Counted from the stretch's first letter, positions 47,655-56,603 are shown. The stretch: 64,000 nt of DNA from Phreatobacter aquaticus (GCF_005160265.1 NZ_CP039865.1:1202828-1266827), one strand, 5' to 3'. The notes: a model not told the origin generated them from the sequence alone. Program-made: numbers and translations.

Positions 47655-48437
47655 TCAGCGCCGGCGACCGGGGAACTTTGCCTTGTGCTGGGCGATATCG
47701 GCCAGCGCGCCGGCCTTGATGGTGGCGATGTCGCATTCGCCCACCACGATGCCATAGCCCATCGCGGCAAGCGTCGAGGCATCGCGGCCGGGGATCGGGA
47801 TCGTGCCGAGCACCTTGCCGGCGGCAAGGGTCGAAGCCGCGGCGCGGTCGACGCTCGCCAGCACCTCGGGATCGCTGACCTGGCCGAGCTTGCCCATCGA
47901 TCCCGCGAGATCGTTGGCGCCGATGAACAGGCAGTCGGCGCCCGGCAGCGCCGCGATCGCCGCGGCATTGCGCGACGACAGGTCGCTTTCCACCTGAAGC
48001 GCCAGGAACGTGTCCTCATGGGCGGTCTGGATATAGTCCTCGTCGAAGCCGTAGAGGCCCGAGCGGGCAACGGAAGCCGCATAGCCGCGCCGGCCATGGG
48101 GCGGATAGAGGCAGGACGAGATGATGGTCTTCGCCTGCTCCACCGTGTCGATCATCGGCACCATCAGCGAGTGGATGCCGGCATCCAGCATGCGCTTGAA
48201 CATGCCGTAATCGTGGCTCGGCACGCGCACCATGGCATCGCCCCCGCCCGCTTCCACAGCCCGCACGCAGGCAAGCGTTTCCGCCATGTCGATCGGTGTG
48301 TGCTCGGCATCGATCAGCACCATGTCATAGCCCGCCAGCGCATAGATCTCGCAGATCGCCGGCGAGCCGGAAAACACCCAGGCGCCGAGGATCGGTTCGC
48401 CGGCGCGGGCGCGCTGTTTCAGGCGGTTGCGGGTCAT
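47655..48437 (-). CDS. HpcH/HpaI-family aldolase
   Basis: The 260-aa class II pyruvate aldolase-like protein has GAWVFSGSPAICEIYALAGYDMVLIDAEHTPIDM. It also has MVRVPSHDYGMFKRMLDAGIHSLMVPMIDTVEQA, QVESDLSSRNAAAIAALPGADCLFIGANDLAGSMGKLGQ, and EIYALAG. Family members cleave 4-hydroxy-2-oxo acids to pyruvate plus an aldehyde. The exact substrate is open. It overlaps rbsK by 4 bp, so the two probably act in one sugar-acid or deoxysugar pathway. Confidence 0.9.
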   Translation of the reverse strand: MTRNRLKQRARAGEPILGAWVFSGSPAICEIYALAGYDMVLIDAEHTPIDMAETLACVRAVEAGGGDAMVRVPSHDYGMFKRMLDAGIHSLMVPMIDTVEQAKTIISSCLYPPHGRRGYAASVARSGLYGFDEDYIQTAHEDTFLALQVESDLSSRNAAAIAALPGADCLFIGANDLAGSMGKLGQVSDPEVLASVDRAAASTLAAGKVLGTIPIPGRDASTLAAMGYGIVVGECDIATIKAGALADIAQHKAKFPGRRR

Positions 48438-49375
48438 GTCGGTATTCTCCGGGAGTCGGGATTGCGGCGGACCGACAATTCGGCCGCCTTCTGTTCGATG
48501 AGGGCGCGATGGGGCACGCTCGGCTGCGCGCCAAACTGCGTACAGGCGAGCGATCCGGCGGCGCAGGCGAAATCGAGGGCCGTCTCGACGCCGCGCGAAC
48601 GGTCGAAAGCGGCGGCCAGCGCGCCGCAGAACGTATCGCCCGCGGCGGTGGTGTCCACCACGTCGACCTCCAGCGAGGGAGCATCGTGGCGAATGCCCCG
48701 GTCCCAGGCCAGCGCGCCGGCAGCCCCAAGGGTGACCACTGCCATCAGTCCGTAGCGCTCGGACAGGGCAGCAGCGACTGAATCGGGATCGCCGGCTTCG
48801 GGGACGAGGCTTTCGCCGAGCGCCATCACCTCGTGTTCGTTGACGACAACGGCATCGACCAGCGCGATCAGCTCATGGCTGACCGGTCCCGCCGGAGCGC
48901 GGTTCAGCATGACCCGGGCGCCCGCGGCCCTGGCCCAGCGCGCAGCCTTGAGAATTTCAGTTTCAGGGACTTCCCATTGCAACATCAGCCAATCGTCCGG
49001 ACCGATCGCCAGACCCTCCAGGCCTTCCGCGCTGGCCCGGCCGTTGGCGCCGGCCGCCACGATGATCTGGTTCTGGCCCCGCGCATCCACCGCGATGAAG
49101 GCGGCCCCCGTCGGGCCATCGACACGGGCCACGCGGGTGAGATCAACGCCATCGGCGACCAGAGCTTCAAGGGCGAGGTCGGCGAAACCATCCGTGCCCA
49201 CGGCGCCGACCATCACCACATCGGCACCTGCCCGGCGCGCGGCGAGGGCCTGGTTCGCACCCTTGCCGCCGGGCACGGCGCCGTAATCCGGCGCGAGCAC
49301 GGTCTCGCCTGCGGCCGGCAGGCGCTGCACACGGCAGACAAGGTCGATATTGAGGGAACCGAAGACGACGATCAT
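48434..49375 (-). CDS. rbsK: Ribokinase (PfkB family)
   Basis: The 313-aa protein starts MIVVFGSLNIDLVCRVQRLPAAGETVLAPDYGAVPGGKGANQALAARRAGADVVMVGAVG, the ribokinase signature. It has VVDTTAAGDTFCGALAAAF with the catalytic Asp and the anion hole. Substrate could be ribose or a related sugar. It is divergent from the ABC exporter operon and coupled to the HpaI-type aldolase. Confidence 0.9.
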   Translation of the reverse strand: MIVVFGSLNIDLVCRVQRLPAAGETVLAPDYGAVPGGKGANQALAARRAGADVVMVGAVGTDGFADLALEALVADGVDLTRVARVDGPTGAAFIAVDARGQNQIIVAAGANGRASAEGLEGLAIGPDDWLMLQWEVPETEILKAARWARAAGARVMLNRAPAGPVSHELIALVDAVVVNEHEVMALGESLVPEAGDPDSVAAALSERYGLMAVVTLGAAGALAWDRGIRHDAPSLEVDVVDTTAAGDTFCGALAAAFDRSRGVETALDFACAAGSLACTQFGAQPSVPHRALIEQKAAELSVRRNPDSRRIPT

Positions 49376-49522
49376 GACGCGTGGGCAGGAGACGGGCCGT
49401 CACGCTGGCCTGCACGGCCAACGAGGTCAAGGCAGGCGGCGGCAGGACGGTCCTGCAGGATCGATTGTCGCGATCAACGCTTTTCATTTGCCCTCGCGCG
49501 CGAACCGGATCAAGGAACGGGC

Positions 49523-50266
49523 ATGACGTCCCCCGCGATCGAGGCCGATAATCTGGTCAAGACCTATGGCGAGGTCCGCGCTGTCGCGGGCCTGTCCTTT
49601 GCCATTGCGCGCGGCTCGACGACGGCCCTGCTCGGCGGCAACGGCGCCGGCAAGTCGACCACGATCGGCATGATCATGGGGCTGGTGCTTCCGACCTCCG
49701 GCGCGGTGCGGGTGCTTGGCGTCGATATGGTCAGCCGTCGTTACGACGTGCTGCGCCGGATGAATTTCGAGAGCCCCTATGTCGACATGCCGCATCGGCT
49801 GACGGTGCGACAGAACCTGACCGTGTTCGGCCGGCTTTATGGCGTCGAGGGCCTGAAGGCGCGGATCACCGAGTTGGCCGAGGCCCTCGAACTGACCGAT
49901 CTGCTGGACCGCGCTTCGGGCAAGCTCTCCGCCGGTCAGAAGACCCGGGTCGCGCTCGCCAAGGCGCTGATCAACGATCCCGAGGTCATGCTGCTCGACG
50001 AACCGACGGCCTCCCTCGATCCGGATACCGCCGATTGGGTGCGCAGCCATCTGGAGCGCTACCGCGCAAGGCGCGGCGCCACCATTCTGCTCGCATCCCA
50101 CAACATGGCCGAGGTGGAACGGCTCTGCGACCGGGTCATCATTCTGAAGAAGGGCCAGATCGAAGGCGATGGCGCGCCCGGCGAACTGATTGCCCGTTAT
50201 GGCCGTACCAACCTCGAAGAGGTGTTTCTCGACGTCGCCCGCGGGCGGCGGGAGGCGGTGTCATGA
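49523..50266 (+). CDS. ABC transporter ATP-binding protein (ABC-2 exporter type)
   Basis: The 247-aa ATPase has Walker A LLGGNGAGKSTTIGMIMGL (near residue 40), signature KLSAGQKTRVALAKALINDPEV (LSAGQ in place of LSGGQ), Walker B VMLLDEPTASLDP and H-loop LLASHNM. The DrrA/CcmA-like form goes with ABC-2 permeases. ATG at 49523 follows AAGGAA. Its stop overlaps the start of a TrpF-like gene (ATGA), and that gene overlaps the permease. Substrate unknown. Confidence 0.93.
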   Translation: MTSPAIEADNLVKTYGEVRAVAGLSFAIARGSTTALLGGNGAGKSTTIGMIMGLVLPTSGAVRVLGVDMVSRRYDVLRRMNFESPYVDMPHRLTVRQNLTVFGRLYGVEGLKARITELAEALELTDLLDRASGKLSAGQKTRVALAKALINDPEVMLLDEPTASLDPDTADWVRSHLERYRARRGATILLASHNMAEVERLCDRVIILKKGQIEGDGAPGELIARYGRTNLEEVFLDVARGRREAVS

Positions 50267-50925
50267 GATCGCGGGTGCGCGTCAAGATCTGCTGCATTTC
50301 GTCGGCTGAGGAAGCCCGGCTGGCGGTTGCAGCCGGCGCGGATGCGCTTGGCTTCGTGGCGGCCATGCCGTCCGGGCCGGGCATTGTCAGCGACGAGGTG
50401 ATCCGCACCGTCGTGCCATCGGTGCCGCCGGCGGTCTCGACCTTCCTGCTGACATCCTTCTCCAGGGCACCGGATATCGCCGCGCATGTGGCGGCCTGCG
50501 CGACCTCCACGGTGCAGATCGTCGACCATATCGATCCGGCGGAACATGTCGCCATGGCCGCTCTCATGCCTGCGATCCGGCGCGTCCAGGTGATCCATGT
50601 CCAGGGCATCGAAGCGCTCGACATGATCCCGGTCTATGAGGCCCATGTGGATGCATTCCTGCTCGATTCCGGCAAGCCCGGCGGCACGATGCGCGAACTC
50701 GGCGGCACGGGGCGGACCCATGACTGGGATGTCAGCGCCGAATTCGTCCGGCGCTCGGGCCGGCCGGTCTTTCTTGCGGGCGGGCTCAATCCGGACAATG
50801 CGGCGGAAGCGATCCAGCGGGTGAAGCCTTTCGGCCTCGACCTCTGCTCGGGGCTCCGCACCGATGGCCACCTCGATCCCGCCAAGCTCGCGGCGTTCAT
50901 GCGCGCGGTGAGGGAGGCGTCGTGA
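50263..50925 (+). CDS. Phosphoribosylanthranilate isomerase-like (TrpF-fold) protein in an ABC operon
   Basis: The 220-aa protein starts MRSRVRVKICCISSAEEARLAVAAGADALGFVAAMPSGPG, close to the TrpF N-terminus VKICG(I/L). The catalytic-type Cys is near residue 10, with DAFLLDSGKPGGTMRELGGTGRTHDW containing the Asp equivalent to the TrpF acid near residue 127. Also present are PVFLAGGLNPDNAAEAI and GLDLCSGLRTDGHLDPAKLAAFM. All key residues of TrpF are thus present. However, the gene is not with trp genes; it is overlapped on both sides by ABC exporter genes. It may be a paralogue with a new substrate or a displaced trpF. Confidence 0.82.
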   Translation: MRSRVRVKICCISSAEEARLAVAAGADALGFVAAMPSGPGIVSDEVIRTVVPSVPPAVSTFLLTSFSRAPDIAAHVAACATSTVQIVDHIDPAEHVAMAALMPAIRRVQVIHVQGIEALDMIPVYEAHVDAFLLDSGKPGGTMRELGGTGRTHDWDVSAEFVRRSGRPVFLAGGLNPDNAAEAIQRVKPFGLDLCSGLRTDGHLDPAKLAAFMRAVREAS

Positions 50926-51719
50926 CCTTTTCGTTCGGCCGCGTCGCGGCTCTCTGCCTGCGTTACGTCTATCTCCTCGCCTCGTCCTGGCCGCGGCTGC
51001 TGGAGCTCGTCTACTGGCCGATGCTCAACCTGATGACCTGGGGCTTCCTGCAGAACTACGCCAATGCCTCGTCCAACCGGACCTTGTTCGTCGGCGGCGC
51101 GCTGGTCTCCGGGCTGCTGCTCTGGGAGGTGCTGTTTCGGGGCCAGATCGGCTTCTCCATGTCGTTCCTGGAGGAGATCTGGTCGCGCAATCTCGGCAAC
51201 CTCCTGATGAGCCCGCTGAGGCCGATGGAATTTGTCGCCGCCTTGATGATCATGAGCCTGGCGCGCCTGTTCGTCGGCCTGCTGCCGACAACCATCCTGG
51301 CGGTCGCCTTCTTCGGCTTCGATCTGGCCGGCCTCGGCATTGGCCTTGTCGCCTTCTTCGCCCTGCTGGTGATCACCGGCTGGGCGGTCGGCCTGGTCGT
51401 TGCCGGGCTCATCCTGCGCCACGGGCTGGGCGCGGAGAGCCTCGCCTGGACGATCATGTTCGTGTTCTGGCCGCTCTGCTGCGTCTATTACCCGCTATCC
51501 GCCCTGCCGGTCTGGTTGAAGCCCTTCGCCCTGGCCTTGCCGCCGACCTATGTGTTCGAGGGCATGCGCGCCGTGCTCGCGGAGGGCGTGCTGCGCACCG
51601 ACCTGCTGGCCGCAGCGGCCGGCCTCAATGTGATCTGGTTCGTGGTTGCCTCCTGGGCCTTCGTGCGGCTGCTCAACAGCGCGCGCGCCGCTGGCTCGCT
51701 GCTCTCCAGCGGCGAGTGA
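50922..51719 (+). CDS. ABC-2 type transporter permease
   Basis: The 265-aa membrane protein has six predicted helices, with LELVYWPMLNLMTWGFLQNYANASSNRTLF after the first and IWSRNLGNLLMSPLRPMEFVAALMIMSLARL typical of ABC-2/NodJ-like permeases. Next are FVFWPLCCVYYPLSALPVWLKPFALALPPTYVFEGMRAVL with the ABC-2 family C-terminal signature. The start is GTG at 50922, overlapping the TrpF-like stop (GTGA). With the ATPase at 49523 it makes a minimal exporter. Confidence 0.92.
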   Translation: MTFSFGRVAALCLRYVYLLASSWPRLLELVYWPMLNLMTWGFLQNYANASSNRTLFVGGALVSGLLLWEVLFRGQIGFSMSFLEEIWSRNLGNLLMSPLRPMEFVAALMIMSLARLFVGLLPTTILAVAFFGFDLAGLGIGLVAFFALLVITGWAVGLVVAGLILRHGLGAESLAWTIMFVFWPLCCVYYPLSALPVWLKPFALALPPTYVFEGMRAVLAEGVLRTDLLAAAAGLNVIWFVVASWAFVRLLNSARAAGSLLSSGE

Positions 51720-51949
51720 TCAGCCGTTCTCGCTGGCCCCAGCGATGAAACTACGTGTATTTACGATCATCCTAAAATTAATCGCTTCTTCAGAGCGGTC
51801 TGATTGCCTGACTTGTGTCAGGCAGATTACAAAATGGCGCAGTGCAGCAATTCGAGGCTGGGCTCAGTCCATCCCATCGTCGCCGGCATGATCATGCTGC
51901 GATCCGGGACCCGGGCGGTCCATCTCATCCTCTTTCCCGGAGGCCTGTA

Positions 51950-53305
51950 GTGCCGCTTTATCACTGGTACGAGGCGACCCACGCCATGCTGTCGCCCTAT
52001 CGGGCCATGGCCGATGCCACCAAGATCGCCTTGGCGAACCCGATCAATCCGTTCAGCCACACGCCCTTCGGCAAGCAGATGGCTGCGGCCTGCGAATTGT
52101 TCGAGCGCACGACCCGGCGCTATGGCAAGCCGGCGTTCAACCTGCCGACGGCGCTTGTCGGCGGCGAGCGCGTTGCGGTCACCGAGCGCGTCGTCTGGCA
52201 GCGCCCGTTCTGCAATCTCCTCCATTTCCAGCGCGCCTTGCCGCGCAACCACAAGCCTGACCCCAAGGTGCTGATCGTCGCGCCGATATCGGGCCATTAC
52301 GCCACGCTGCTGCGCGGCACGGTGGAAGCCTTCCTGCCGAGCCACGAGGTGTTCATCACCGATTGGATCGACGCCCGCATGGTGCCGATGTCGGATGGCA
52401 CCTTCGATCTCGACGATTATGTCGACTACATCATCTCGATGCTGCATGTGCTCGGCCCCGACACCCATGTGATGGCGGTCTGCCAGCCGTCTGTTCCGGT
52501 GTTCATGGCGGTCGCCCGCATGGAGGCCGAGGACGATCCCTATGTGCCGACCACGCTGACCCTGATGGGCGGGCCGATCGACACCCGCTCCAATCCGACG
52601 GCGGTCAACAAGCTCGCCCAGGAGCGCGGCACCGACTGGTTCCGCCGCAATGTGCTCACCACCGTGCCGTTCCCGCATCCGGGCACGATGCGGCCGGTCT
52701 ATCCGGGCTTCCTTCAGATCAACGGCTTCATGTCGATGAACCTTGATCGCCATGTCGACGCCCATCGCGAACTGTTCCGCAACCTGGTGAAGGGCGATGG
52801 CGACGGCGCGCAGAAGCACCGCGAGTTCTATGACGAATATCTGGCCGTCATGGACCTCAGCGCCGAGTTCTACATGCAGACCATCGAGAAGGTGTTCGTC
52901 GAGCATCACCTGCCGCTCGGCATCATGCAGCACCGCGGCAAGCCTGTGGACCCGACCAAGATCCGCCGCGTCGCACTGATGACGGTGGAAGGCGAGAACG
53001 ACGACATTACCGGCGGCGGCCAGACGCTGGCCGCCCATGGTCTCGCAACCTCGATCCCCGACGACATGCGCGTCCACTACCTGCAGCCGACGGTTGGTCA
53101 TTACGGCGTGTTCAACGGCTCGCGGTTCCGCGCCGAGATCGCGCCGCGCGTGATGGATTTCATGCGCACCCATGCCTATCGCAAGGCCAAGGGAGTGAAG
53201 GGCACCGAGCCAGTCAAGGCGGCGCCCGCCAAGACCAATGTGGTCAAGATGGTGCGCGGCGGTGCGGGCAAGGCGTCAGCGGCGCACGGTCCCGACAAGA
53301 GCTGA
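51950..53305 (+). CDS. phaZ: Intracellular poly(3-hydroxybutyrate) depolymerase
   Basis: PhaZ degrades native PHB granules in the cytoplasm. The 451-aa protein starts PLYHWYEATHAMLSPYRAMADATKIALANPINPFSHTPFGKQMAAACELFE, the family N-terminus. The nucleophile motif AVCQPSVPVFMAVARME (near residue 181) has Cys, as in intracellular depolymerases, where Ser would be used in lipases. VEGENDDITGGGQ carries the Asp and LQPTVGHYGVFNGSRF the His. GTG at 51950 follows GGAGG. The C-terminal tail after AYRKAKG is lysine/alanine-rich. Upstream 51720-51949 has an AT-rich stretch, probably its promoter. Confidence 0.95.
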   Translation: MPLYHWYEATHAMLSPYRAMADATKIALANPINPFSHTPFGKQMAAACELFERTTRRYGKPAFNLPTALVGGERVAVTERVVWQRPFCNLLHFQRALPRNHKPDPKVLIVAPISGHYATLLRGTVEAFLPSHEVFITDWIDARMVPMSDGTFDLDDYVDYIISMLHVLGPDTHVMAVCQPSVPVFMAVARMEAEDDPYVPTTLTLMGGPIDTRSNPTAVNKLAQERGTDWFRRNVLTTVPFPHPGTMRPVYPGFLQINGFMSMNLDRHVDAHRELFRNLVKGDGDGAQKHREFYDEYLAVMDLSAEFYMQTIEKVFVEHHLPLGIMQHRGKPVDPTKIRRVALMTVEGENDDITGGGQTLAAHGLATSIPDDMRVHYLQPTVGHYGVFNGSRFRAEIAPRVMDFMRTHAYRKAKGVKGTEPVKAAPAKTNVVKMVRGGAGKASAAHGPDKS

Positions 53306-53322
53306 GCGGCCTCGCACAGGGT

Positions 53323-53354
53323 CCGAGTCGGTGGCGTGAGCGCCGCCGACTCGG
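53323..53354 (+). terminator. Long stem-loop after phaZ
   Basis: CCGAGTCGGTGGCG and CGCCGCCGACTCGG form a 13/14-paired stem with a TGAG loop. It lies between the phaZ stop and the next ATG at 53368. There is no T-run, so attenuation or mRNA stabilisation is equally possible. Confidence 0.5.
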
Positions 53355-53367
53355 CTAGACTTGGCGC

Positions 53368-54114
53368 ATGTCGATCATCCGCCGCCTGTTCCAGCGCGAG
53401 CCCGAGCCGGACACCATCGCGGTCCGCCACGAGGGCGTGGACTATTCCGTCGCGGTCCGGCGGATGGCGCAGGCGCGCCGCTTCACGCTGCGGGTCCGCT
53501 CGGCGAGCCGCGATGCCGTGCTCACCATGCCGGCGCGGGCCAAATTCTCCGATGCCGTGACCTTTGCCGAGCGTCATGGCGGCTGGCTGGCCGTGCGTCT
53601 TGCCCGCATCCCCGAGGCAACCGTTCTCGGCCCGGACACGATCCTGCCCCTGCGCGGCGTGCCGCACCGCGTCGTTCATCGCACCGACAAGCGCGGCACA
53701 GTCTGGGTCGAGGAGACGGAGACCGGCCCGGAGATCCATGTCGCCGGCGATCCCGCCTTCACGGCAAGGCGCGTGCGCGACTTCCTGCGCCGGGAGGCGA
53801 AGAGCGACCTCGAGGCGGCGACACGCCGCTATGCGGCTGAACTCGGTGTGCAGGTGACGCGGGTGACGCTCCGCGACCAGGCCAGCCGCTGGGGCTCGGC
53901 CTCATCCACCGGCGCGATCAGCTATTCCTGGCGGCTCATTCTGGCGCCGCCCTTCGTGCTCGACTATCTCGCCGCTCACGAGGTGGCGCATCTGCGCGAG
54001 ATGAACCATTCGGCGCGGTTCTGGCGCATCGTCAAGGATATCTGCCCGCATCTGGAGGCAGCCAAGGCCTGGCTGCGCGCCCATGGTGCGCAATTGCACC
54101 GCTACGAGGCCTGA
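53368..54114 (+). CDS. YgjP-like (DUF45) M48-family metallopeptidase
   Basis: The 248-aa protein has YSVAVRRMAQARRFTLRVRSASRDAVLTMPARA at its N-terminus. In the C-terminal half it has TRVTLRDQASRWGSASSTGAISYSWRLILAPPFVLDYLAAHEVAHLREMNHSARFW. HEVAH is the zinc motif (HExxH, near residue 209), with a further His and the downstream NHS...F. Function is unknown. The gene is solitary, in the same direction as phaZ and convergent with the GNAT gene. Confidence 0.9.
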   Translation: MSIIRRLFQREPEPDTIAVRHEGVDYSVAVRRMAQARRFTLRVRSASRDAVLTMPARAKFSDAVTFAERHGGWLAVRLARIPEATVLGPDTILPLRGVPHRVVHRTDKRGTVWVEETETGPEIHVAGDPAFTARRVRDFLRREAKSDLEAATRRYAAELGVQVTRVTLRDQASRWGSASSTGAISYSWRLILAPPFVLDYLAAHEVAHLREMNHSARFWRIVKDICPHLEAAKAWLRAHGAQLHRYEA

Positions 54115-54118
54115 CGGC

Positions 54119-55150
54119 TCAGCCGAGCTGCTTCTGCACCAGCACCAGGTCCAGCCGGCGGCCGAACTTGACGCCTACTTCCGGCATCCGCCCCACCTCG
54201 ATGAAGCCGGCCCGGCGATGCAGTTTCAGCGACGCCTTGTTGGTGCCGTCGATGCCGCCGATGATCACATGCTTGCCGGCGGCCTTGGCCCGGGCGATCA
54301 GCGCGTCGACCAGCGCCGCCCCGATCCCGCTGCCCCGGCGATCCGCCCGCACATAGACCGAGTGCTCGACCGCGTTGCGATAGCCGTCCCAGGCGCGGAA
54401 CTGGATATAGGACCCAAAGCCTGTGACCTCGCCATCCTCGATGGCCACCAGGACCGGATTGCCGTCGGCGATGCGCTGGCGCCACCAGGCCTCGCGCGTC
54501 GCCAGGTCTTCCTGCTGGTCGGTCCAAAGCGCCGTGGAGGTCAGGATCGCCTCGTTGACGACGGCGAGAATGCCGGGGAGGTCGCCGATATGGGCGTCCC
54601 GGATGGCCGGAGCCTGCAATGTCTGAACGGGCTTATCCTCAAGCTGTTTCGCATAGATGATCGTGTCGCAGAAGCCGCCATCGGGCAGCAAGGCATAGTC
54701 GGCGATGAAGCCACAGCGGCTCCAGCCGCCGCGCTCATAGACGCGCCGCGCTTCGTCGCTCGCCGTATCGAGCACCAGAAGCGTGCGGCCGATGGCGTGC
54801 GCCTCGTCCTCGAGGCGAGCGAGCATGGCGCCGGCCGCGCCTTTGCGGCGGCCGGCCGAATGGACCAGCATCTTGCGCACGTCGGCGCGATGCGGCTGGT
54901 TCGGCGGCATATCCAGCCCGAGCTGCGCCGTGCCGATCAGCCTGTCGCCGTCGAAGGCCGCGACCAGGATCGTCTCGCCTGTCGCCACCTTGTCGGCGAC
55001 GCCGCGGAAGAAGGCCTCGGCATCCGCTTGGCCAAAGGGGTTCATGAAGCTGACGGAAGCGCCATTGGCAACGCAATCGGCGAGCACTGCGGCGAGACCG
55101 GGGACATGCCGGCGCGCGGCGTCGGCGTCGAGGCGTTCGACAAGGATCAT
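54119..55150 (-). CDS. Tandem GNAT acetyltransferase (two-domain fusion)
   Basis: The 343-aa protein contains two GNAT domains. The first (about 1-165) has RKMLVHSAGRRKGAAGAMLARLEDEAHAIGRTLLVLDTASDEARRVYERGGW, with an acetyl-CoA loop of the RxxGxG type only partly conserved (GRRKGAAG). It resembles tabtoxin-resistance-type enzymes. The second (about 182-343) has YVRADRRGSGIGAALVDALIARAKAAGKHVIIGGIDGTNKASLKLHRRAGF, the phosphinothricin acetyltransferase-like form. It overlaps the upstream regulator gene by 4 bp. Its acceptor substrates are unknown. Confidence 0.9.
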   Translation of the reverse strand: MILVERLDADAARRHVPGLAAVLADCVANGASVSFMNPFGQADAEAFFRGVADKVATGETILVAAFDGDRLIGTAQLGLDMPPNQPHRADVRKMLVHSAGRRKGAAGAMLARLEDEAHAIGRTLLVLDTASDEARRVYERGGWSRCGFIADYALLPDGGFCDTIIYAKQLEDKPVQTLQAPAIRDAHIGDLPGILAVVNEAILTSTALWTDQQEDLATREAWWRQRIADGNPVLVAIEDGEVTGFGSYIQFRAWDGYRNAVEHSVYVRADRRGSGIGAALVDALIARAKAAGKHVIIGGIDGTNKASLKLHRRAGFIEVGRMPEVGVKFGRRLDLVLVQKQLG

Positions 55151-55734
55151 CGGCGAAGTCCTGGTGCAGGCGTATGCGGAACCAGAATCACGGCATAGCG
55201 GACCGGCGTCTCGGTGCGATTATGAAAGACGAGCGGGCCGTCGAGGCGCATCACCCGGCAATCGCCGGGTCCGAGTTCGGTTGTCGCATCATCGGTGGTG
55301 AAGGTTAAAATACCGTCGAAAACCCAGACGAACTGCTCCACCGGCATGGCGGTGAGGTTGTCATAGGCAACGCGCGCGCCAGCCGGCATCACGACATCGA
55401 CGATTTCCGTGCCGGATTCGCTGTGCGGCGCCACATTGCGGCGGCGATAGCCGGTCTCCGGGTCCACCCGCGTCGGGCTCTCGGCGGCGCGGCGGACGAC
55501 CTCGTGCTTTGCGCCCGGCGGCTCGAACAAGGCGCTCAGCGTCACCCCCAGGGCCGACCCAAGCTTGACCAGCAGAACGGCGGTCGCGCTGGTCTCGGCC
55601 CGCTCGATCCTTGAGATCATGGCGCGCGACACCCCGGACAGGGCCGCGAGCTGGTCGAGGGTCAGTCCCTTGGCGGCGCGCAACTGACGCACGCGGCCGG
55701 CAACGACGGAATCAAGTTCGGCGGCTTCTTCCAT
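55147..55734 (-). CDS. XRE-family regulator with cupin domain
   Basis: The 195-aa regulator has an N-terminal helix-turn-helix (VRQLRAAKGLTLDQLAALSGVSRAMISRIERAETSATAVLLVKLGSALG, residues 16-64). The C-terminal cupin (EQFVWVFDGILTFTTDDATTELGPGDCRVMRLDGPLVFHNRTETPVRYAVIL) follows, the layout of PuuR/AmdR-type sensors. It shares a 4-bp overlap with the GNAT gene, so it likely controls that operon. The sequence between 55735 and 55765 holds a short AT-rich stretch that could be its promoter. Confidence 0.93.
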   Translation of the reverse strand: MEEAAELDSVVAGRVRQLRAAKGLTLDQLAALSGVSRAMISRIERAETSATAVLLVKLGSALGVTLSALFEPPGAKHEVVRRAAESPTRVDPETGYRRRNVAPHSESGTEIVDVVMPAGARVAYDNLTAMPVEQFVWVFDGILTFTTDDATTELGPGDCRVMRLDGPLVFHNRTETPVRYAVILVPHTPAPGLRR

Positions 55735-55765
55735 AAAATGAGACTACTATTCTCATATAAGAGAA

Positions 55766-56539
55766 TCAAGGGGCTGGCCGATCCGCCATCTGCGCGACAG
55801 CCTCGATCAGCCTGGCAATGTCCTCGTCCCGCGACAGGCGATGGTCGCCATCCTTGATGAGCGTCACCACCACATCGTCGCGGGCAATGGTCTCGGCGAG
55901 CCGCATGGCATGCTGCCAGGGCACGTCGGGATCGAGCATGCCCTGCAGGATGTGAACCGGACATCCGGTCTCCACCAGGCCATCCAGTACCAGATTGCGC
56001 CGGCCATCCTCGATCAGCGCGCGGGTGATCGGATAGCCGCCCTCGTCATAGGCGGAGGGCCGGACCCAGCGCCCTGTGGTTTCGATTTCCTGCTTCACCG
56101 CATCGGGGAAGTTCGCCCACATCAGCGCTTCGGTGAAATCCGGCGCCGGCGCGATCAGCACCATGCCATGGGGCTTGGCCGGCATCGCGCGGGCGGCCAG
56201 CAGCGACACCCAGCCGCCCATCGAAGAGCCGACCAGCACGGGCGCCTCGCCTGCGGTCGCGATCATGGCGAGCGCCTCTTCGGCCCACCGGCTGATCGTG
56301 CCCTCCTCGAACGCGCCTTCGGATTCGCCATGGCCGGAATAGTCGAAGCGCAGGAAGGAGCGACCGGTCCGCATCGCGAACTCCGACAGCGCCTCGGCCT
56401 TTGTGCCCTTCATGTCCGACTTGAAGCCGCCAAGCCAGACGATGGTTGGGCCGCGGCCCTCGACGCGCCGATAGGCGATGCGGCGCGCGGTGGCGCCGCT
56501 GCCGATGGTCAGGAATTGCGGATCGGGCGGGCTCGTCAT
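55766..56539 (-). CDS. Alpha/beta hydrolase
   Basis: The 257-aa protein has WLGGFKSDMKGTKAEALSEFAMRTGRSFLRFDYSGHGESEG near its start and the nucleophile motif VLVGSSMGGWVSLLAARA with Ser (near residue 103). LQGMLDPDVPWQHAMRLAE carries the Asp and IKDGDHRLSRDED the His. It resembles ABHD10-like or carboxylesterase-like serine hydrolases. The ATG at 56539 is used because upstream sequence is not conserved. It is divergent from the glycosyltransferase gene. Confidence 0.9.
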   Translation of the reverse strand: MTSPPDPQFLTIGSGATARRIAYRRVEGRGPTIVWLGGFKSDMKGTKAEALSEFAMRTGRSFLRFDYSGHGESEGAFEEGTISRWAEEALAMIATAGEAPVLVGSSMGGWVSLLAARAMPAKPHGMVLIAPAPDFTEALMWANFPDAVKQEIETTGRWVRPSAYDEGGYPITRALIEDGRRNLVLDGLVETGCPVHILQGMLDPDVPWQHAMRLAETIARDDVVVTLIKDGDHRLSRDEDIARLIEAVAQMADRPAP

Positions 56540-56603
56540 CACACTGTCCCTTAAGCGATTCGACGGATCATCTAGCCGCAGGTGAAACCCCCGGGAAAGA
56601 GTG

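Noticed and set aside
49463-49476. FNR-like ATTGTCGCGATCAA before the ABC operon
   Set aside because: Only one half-site is intact (ATCAA); the other fits poorly (7 of 10 overall).
51805-51824. TGCCTGAC/GTCAGGCA hairpin upstream of phaZ
   Set aside because: A perfect 8-bp stem but without a T-run or known operator match; too little to call a terminator or binding site.
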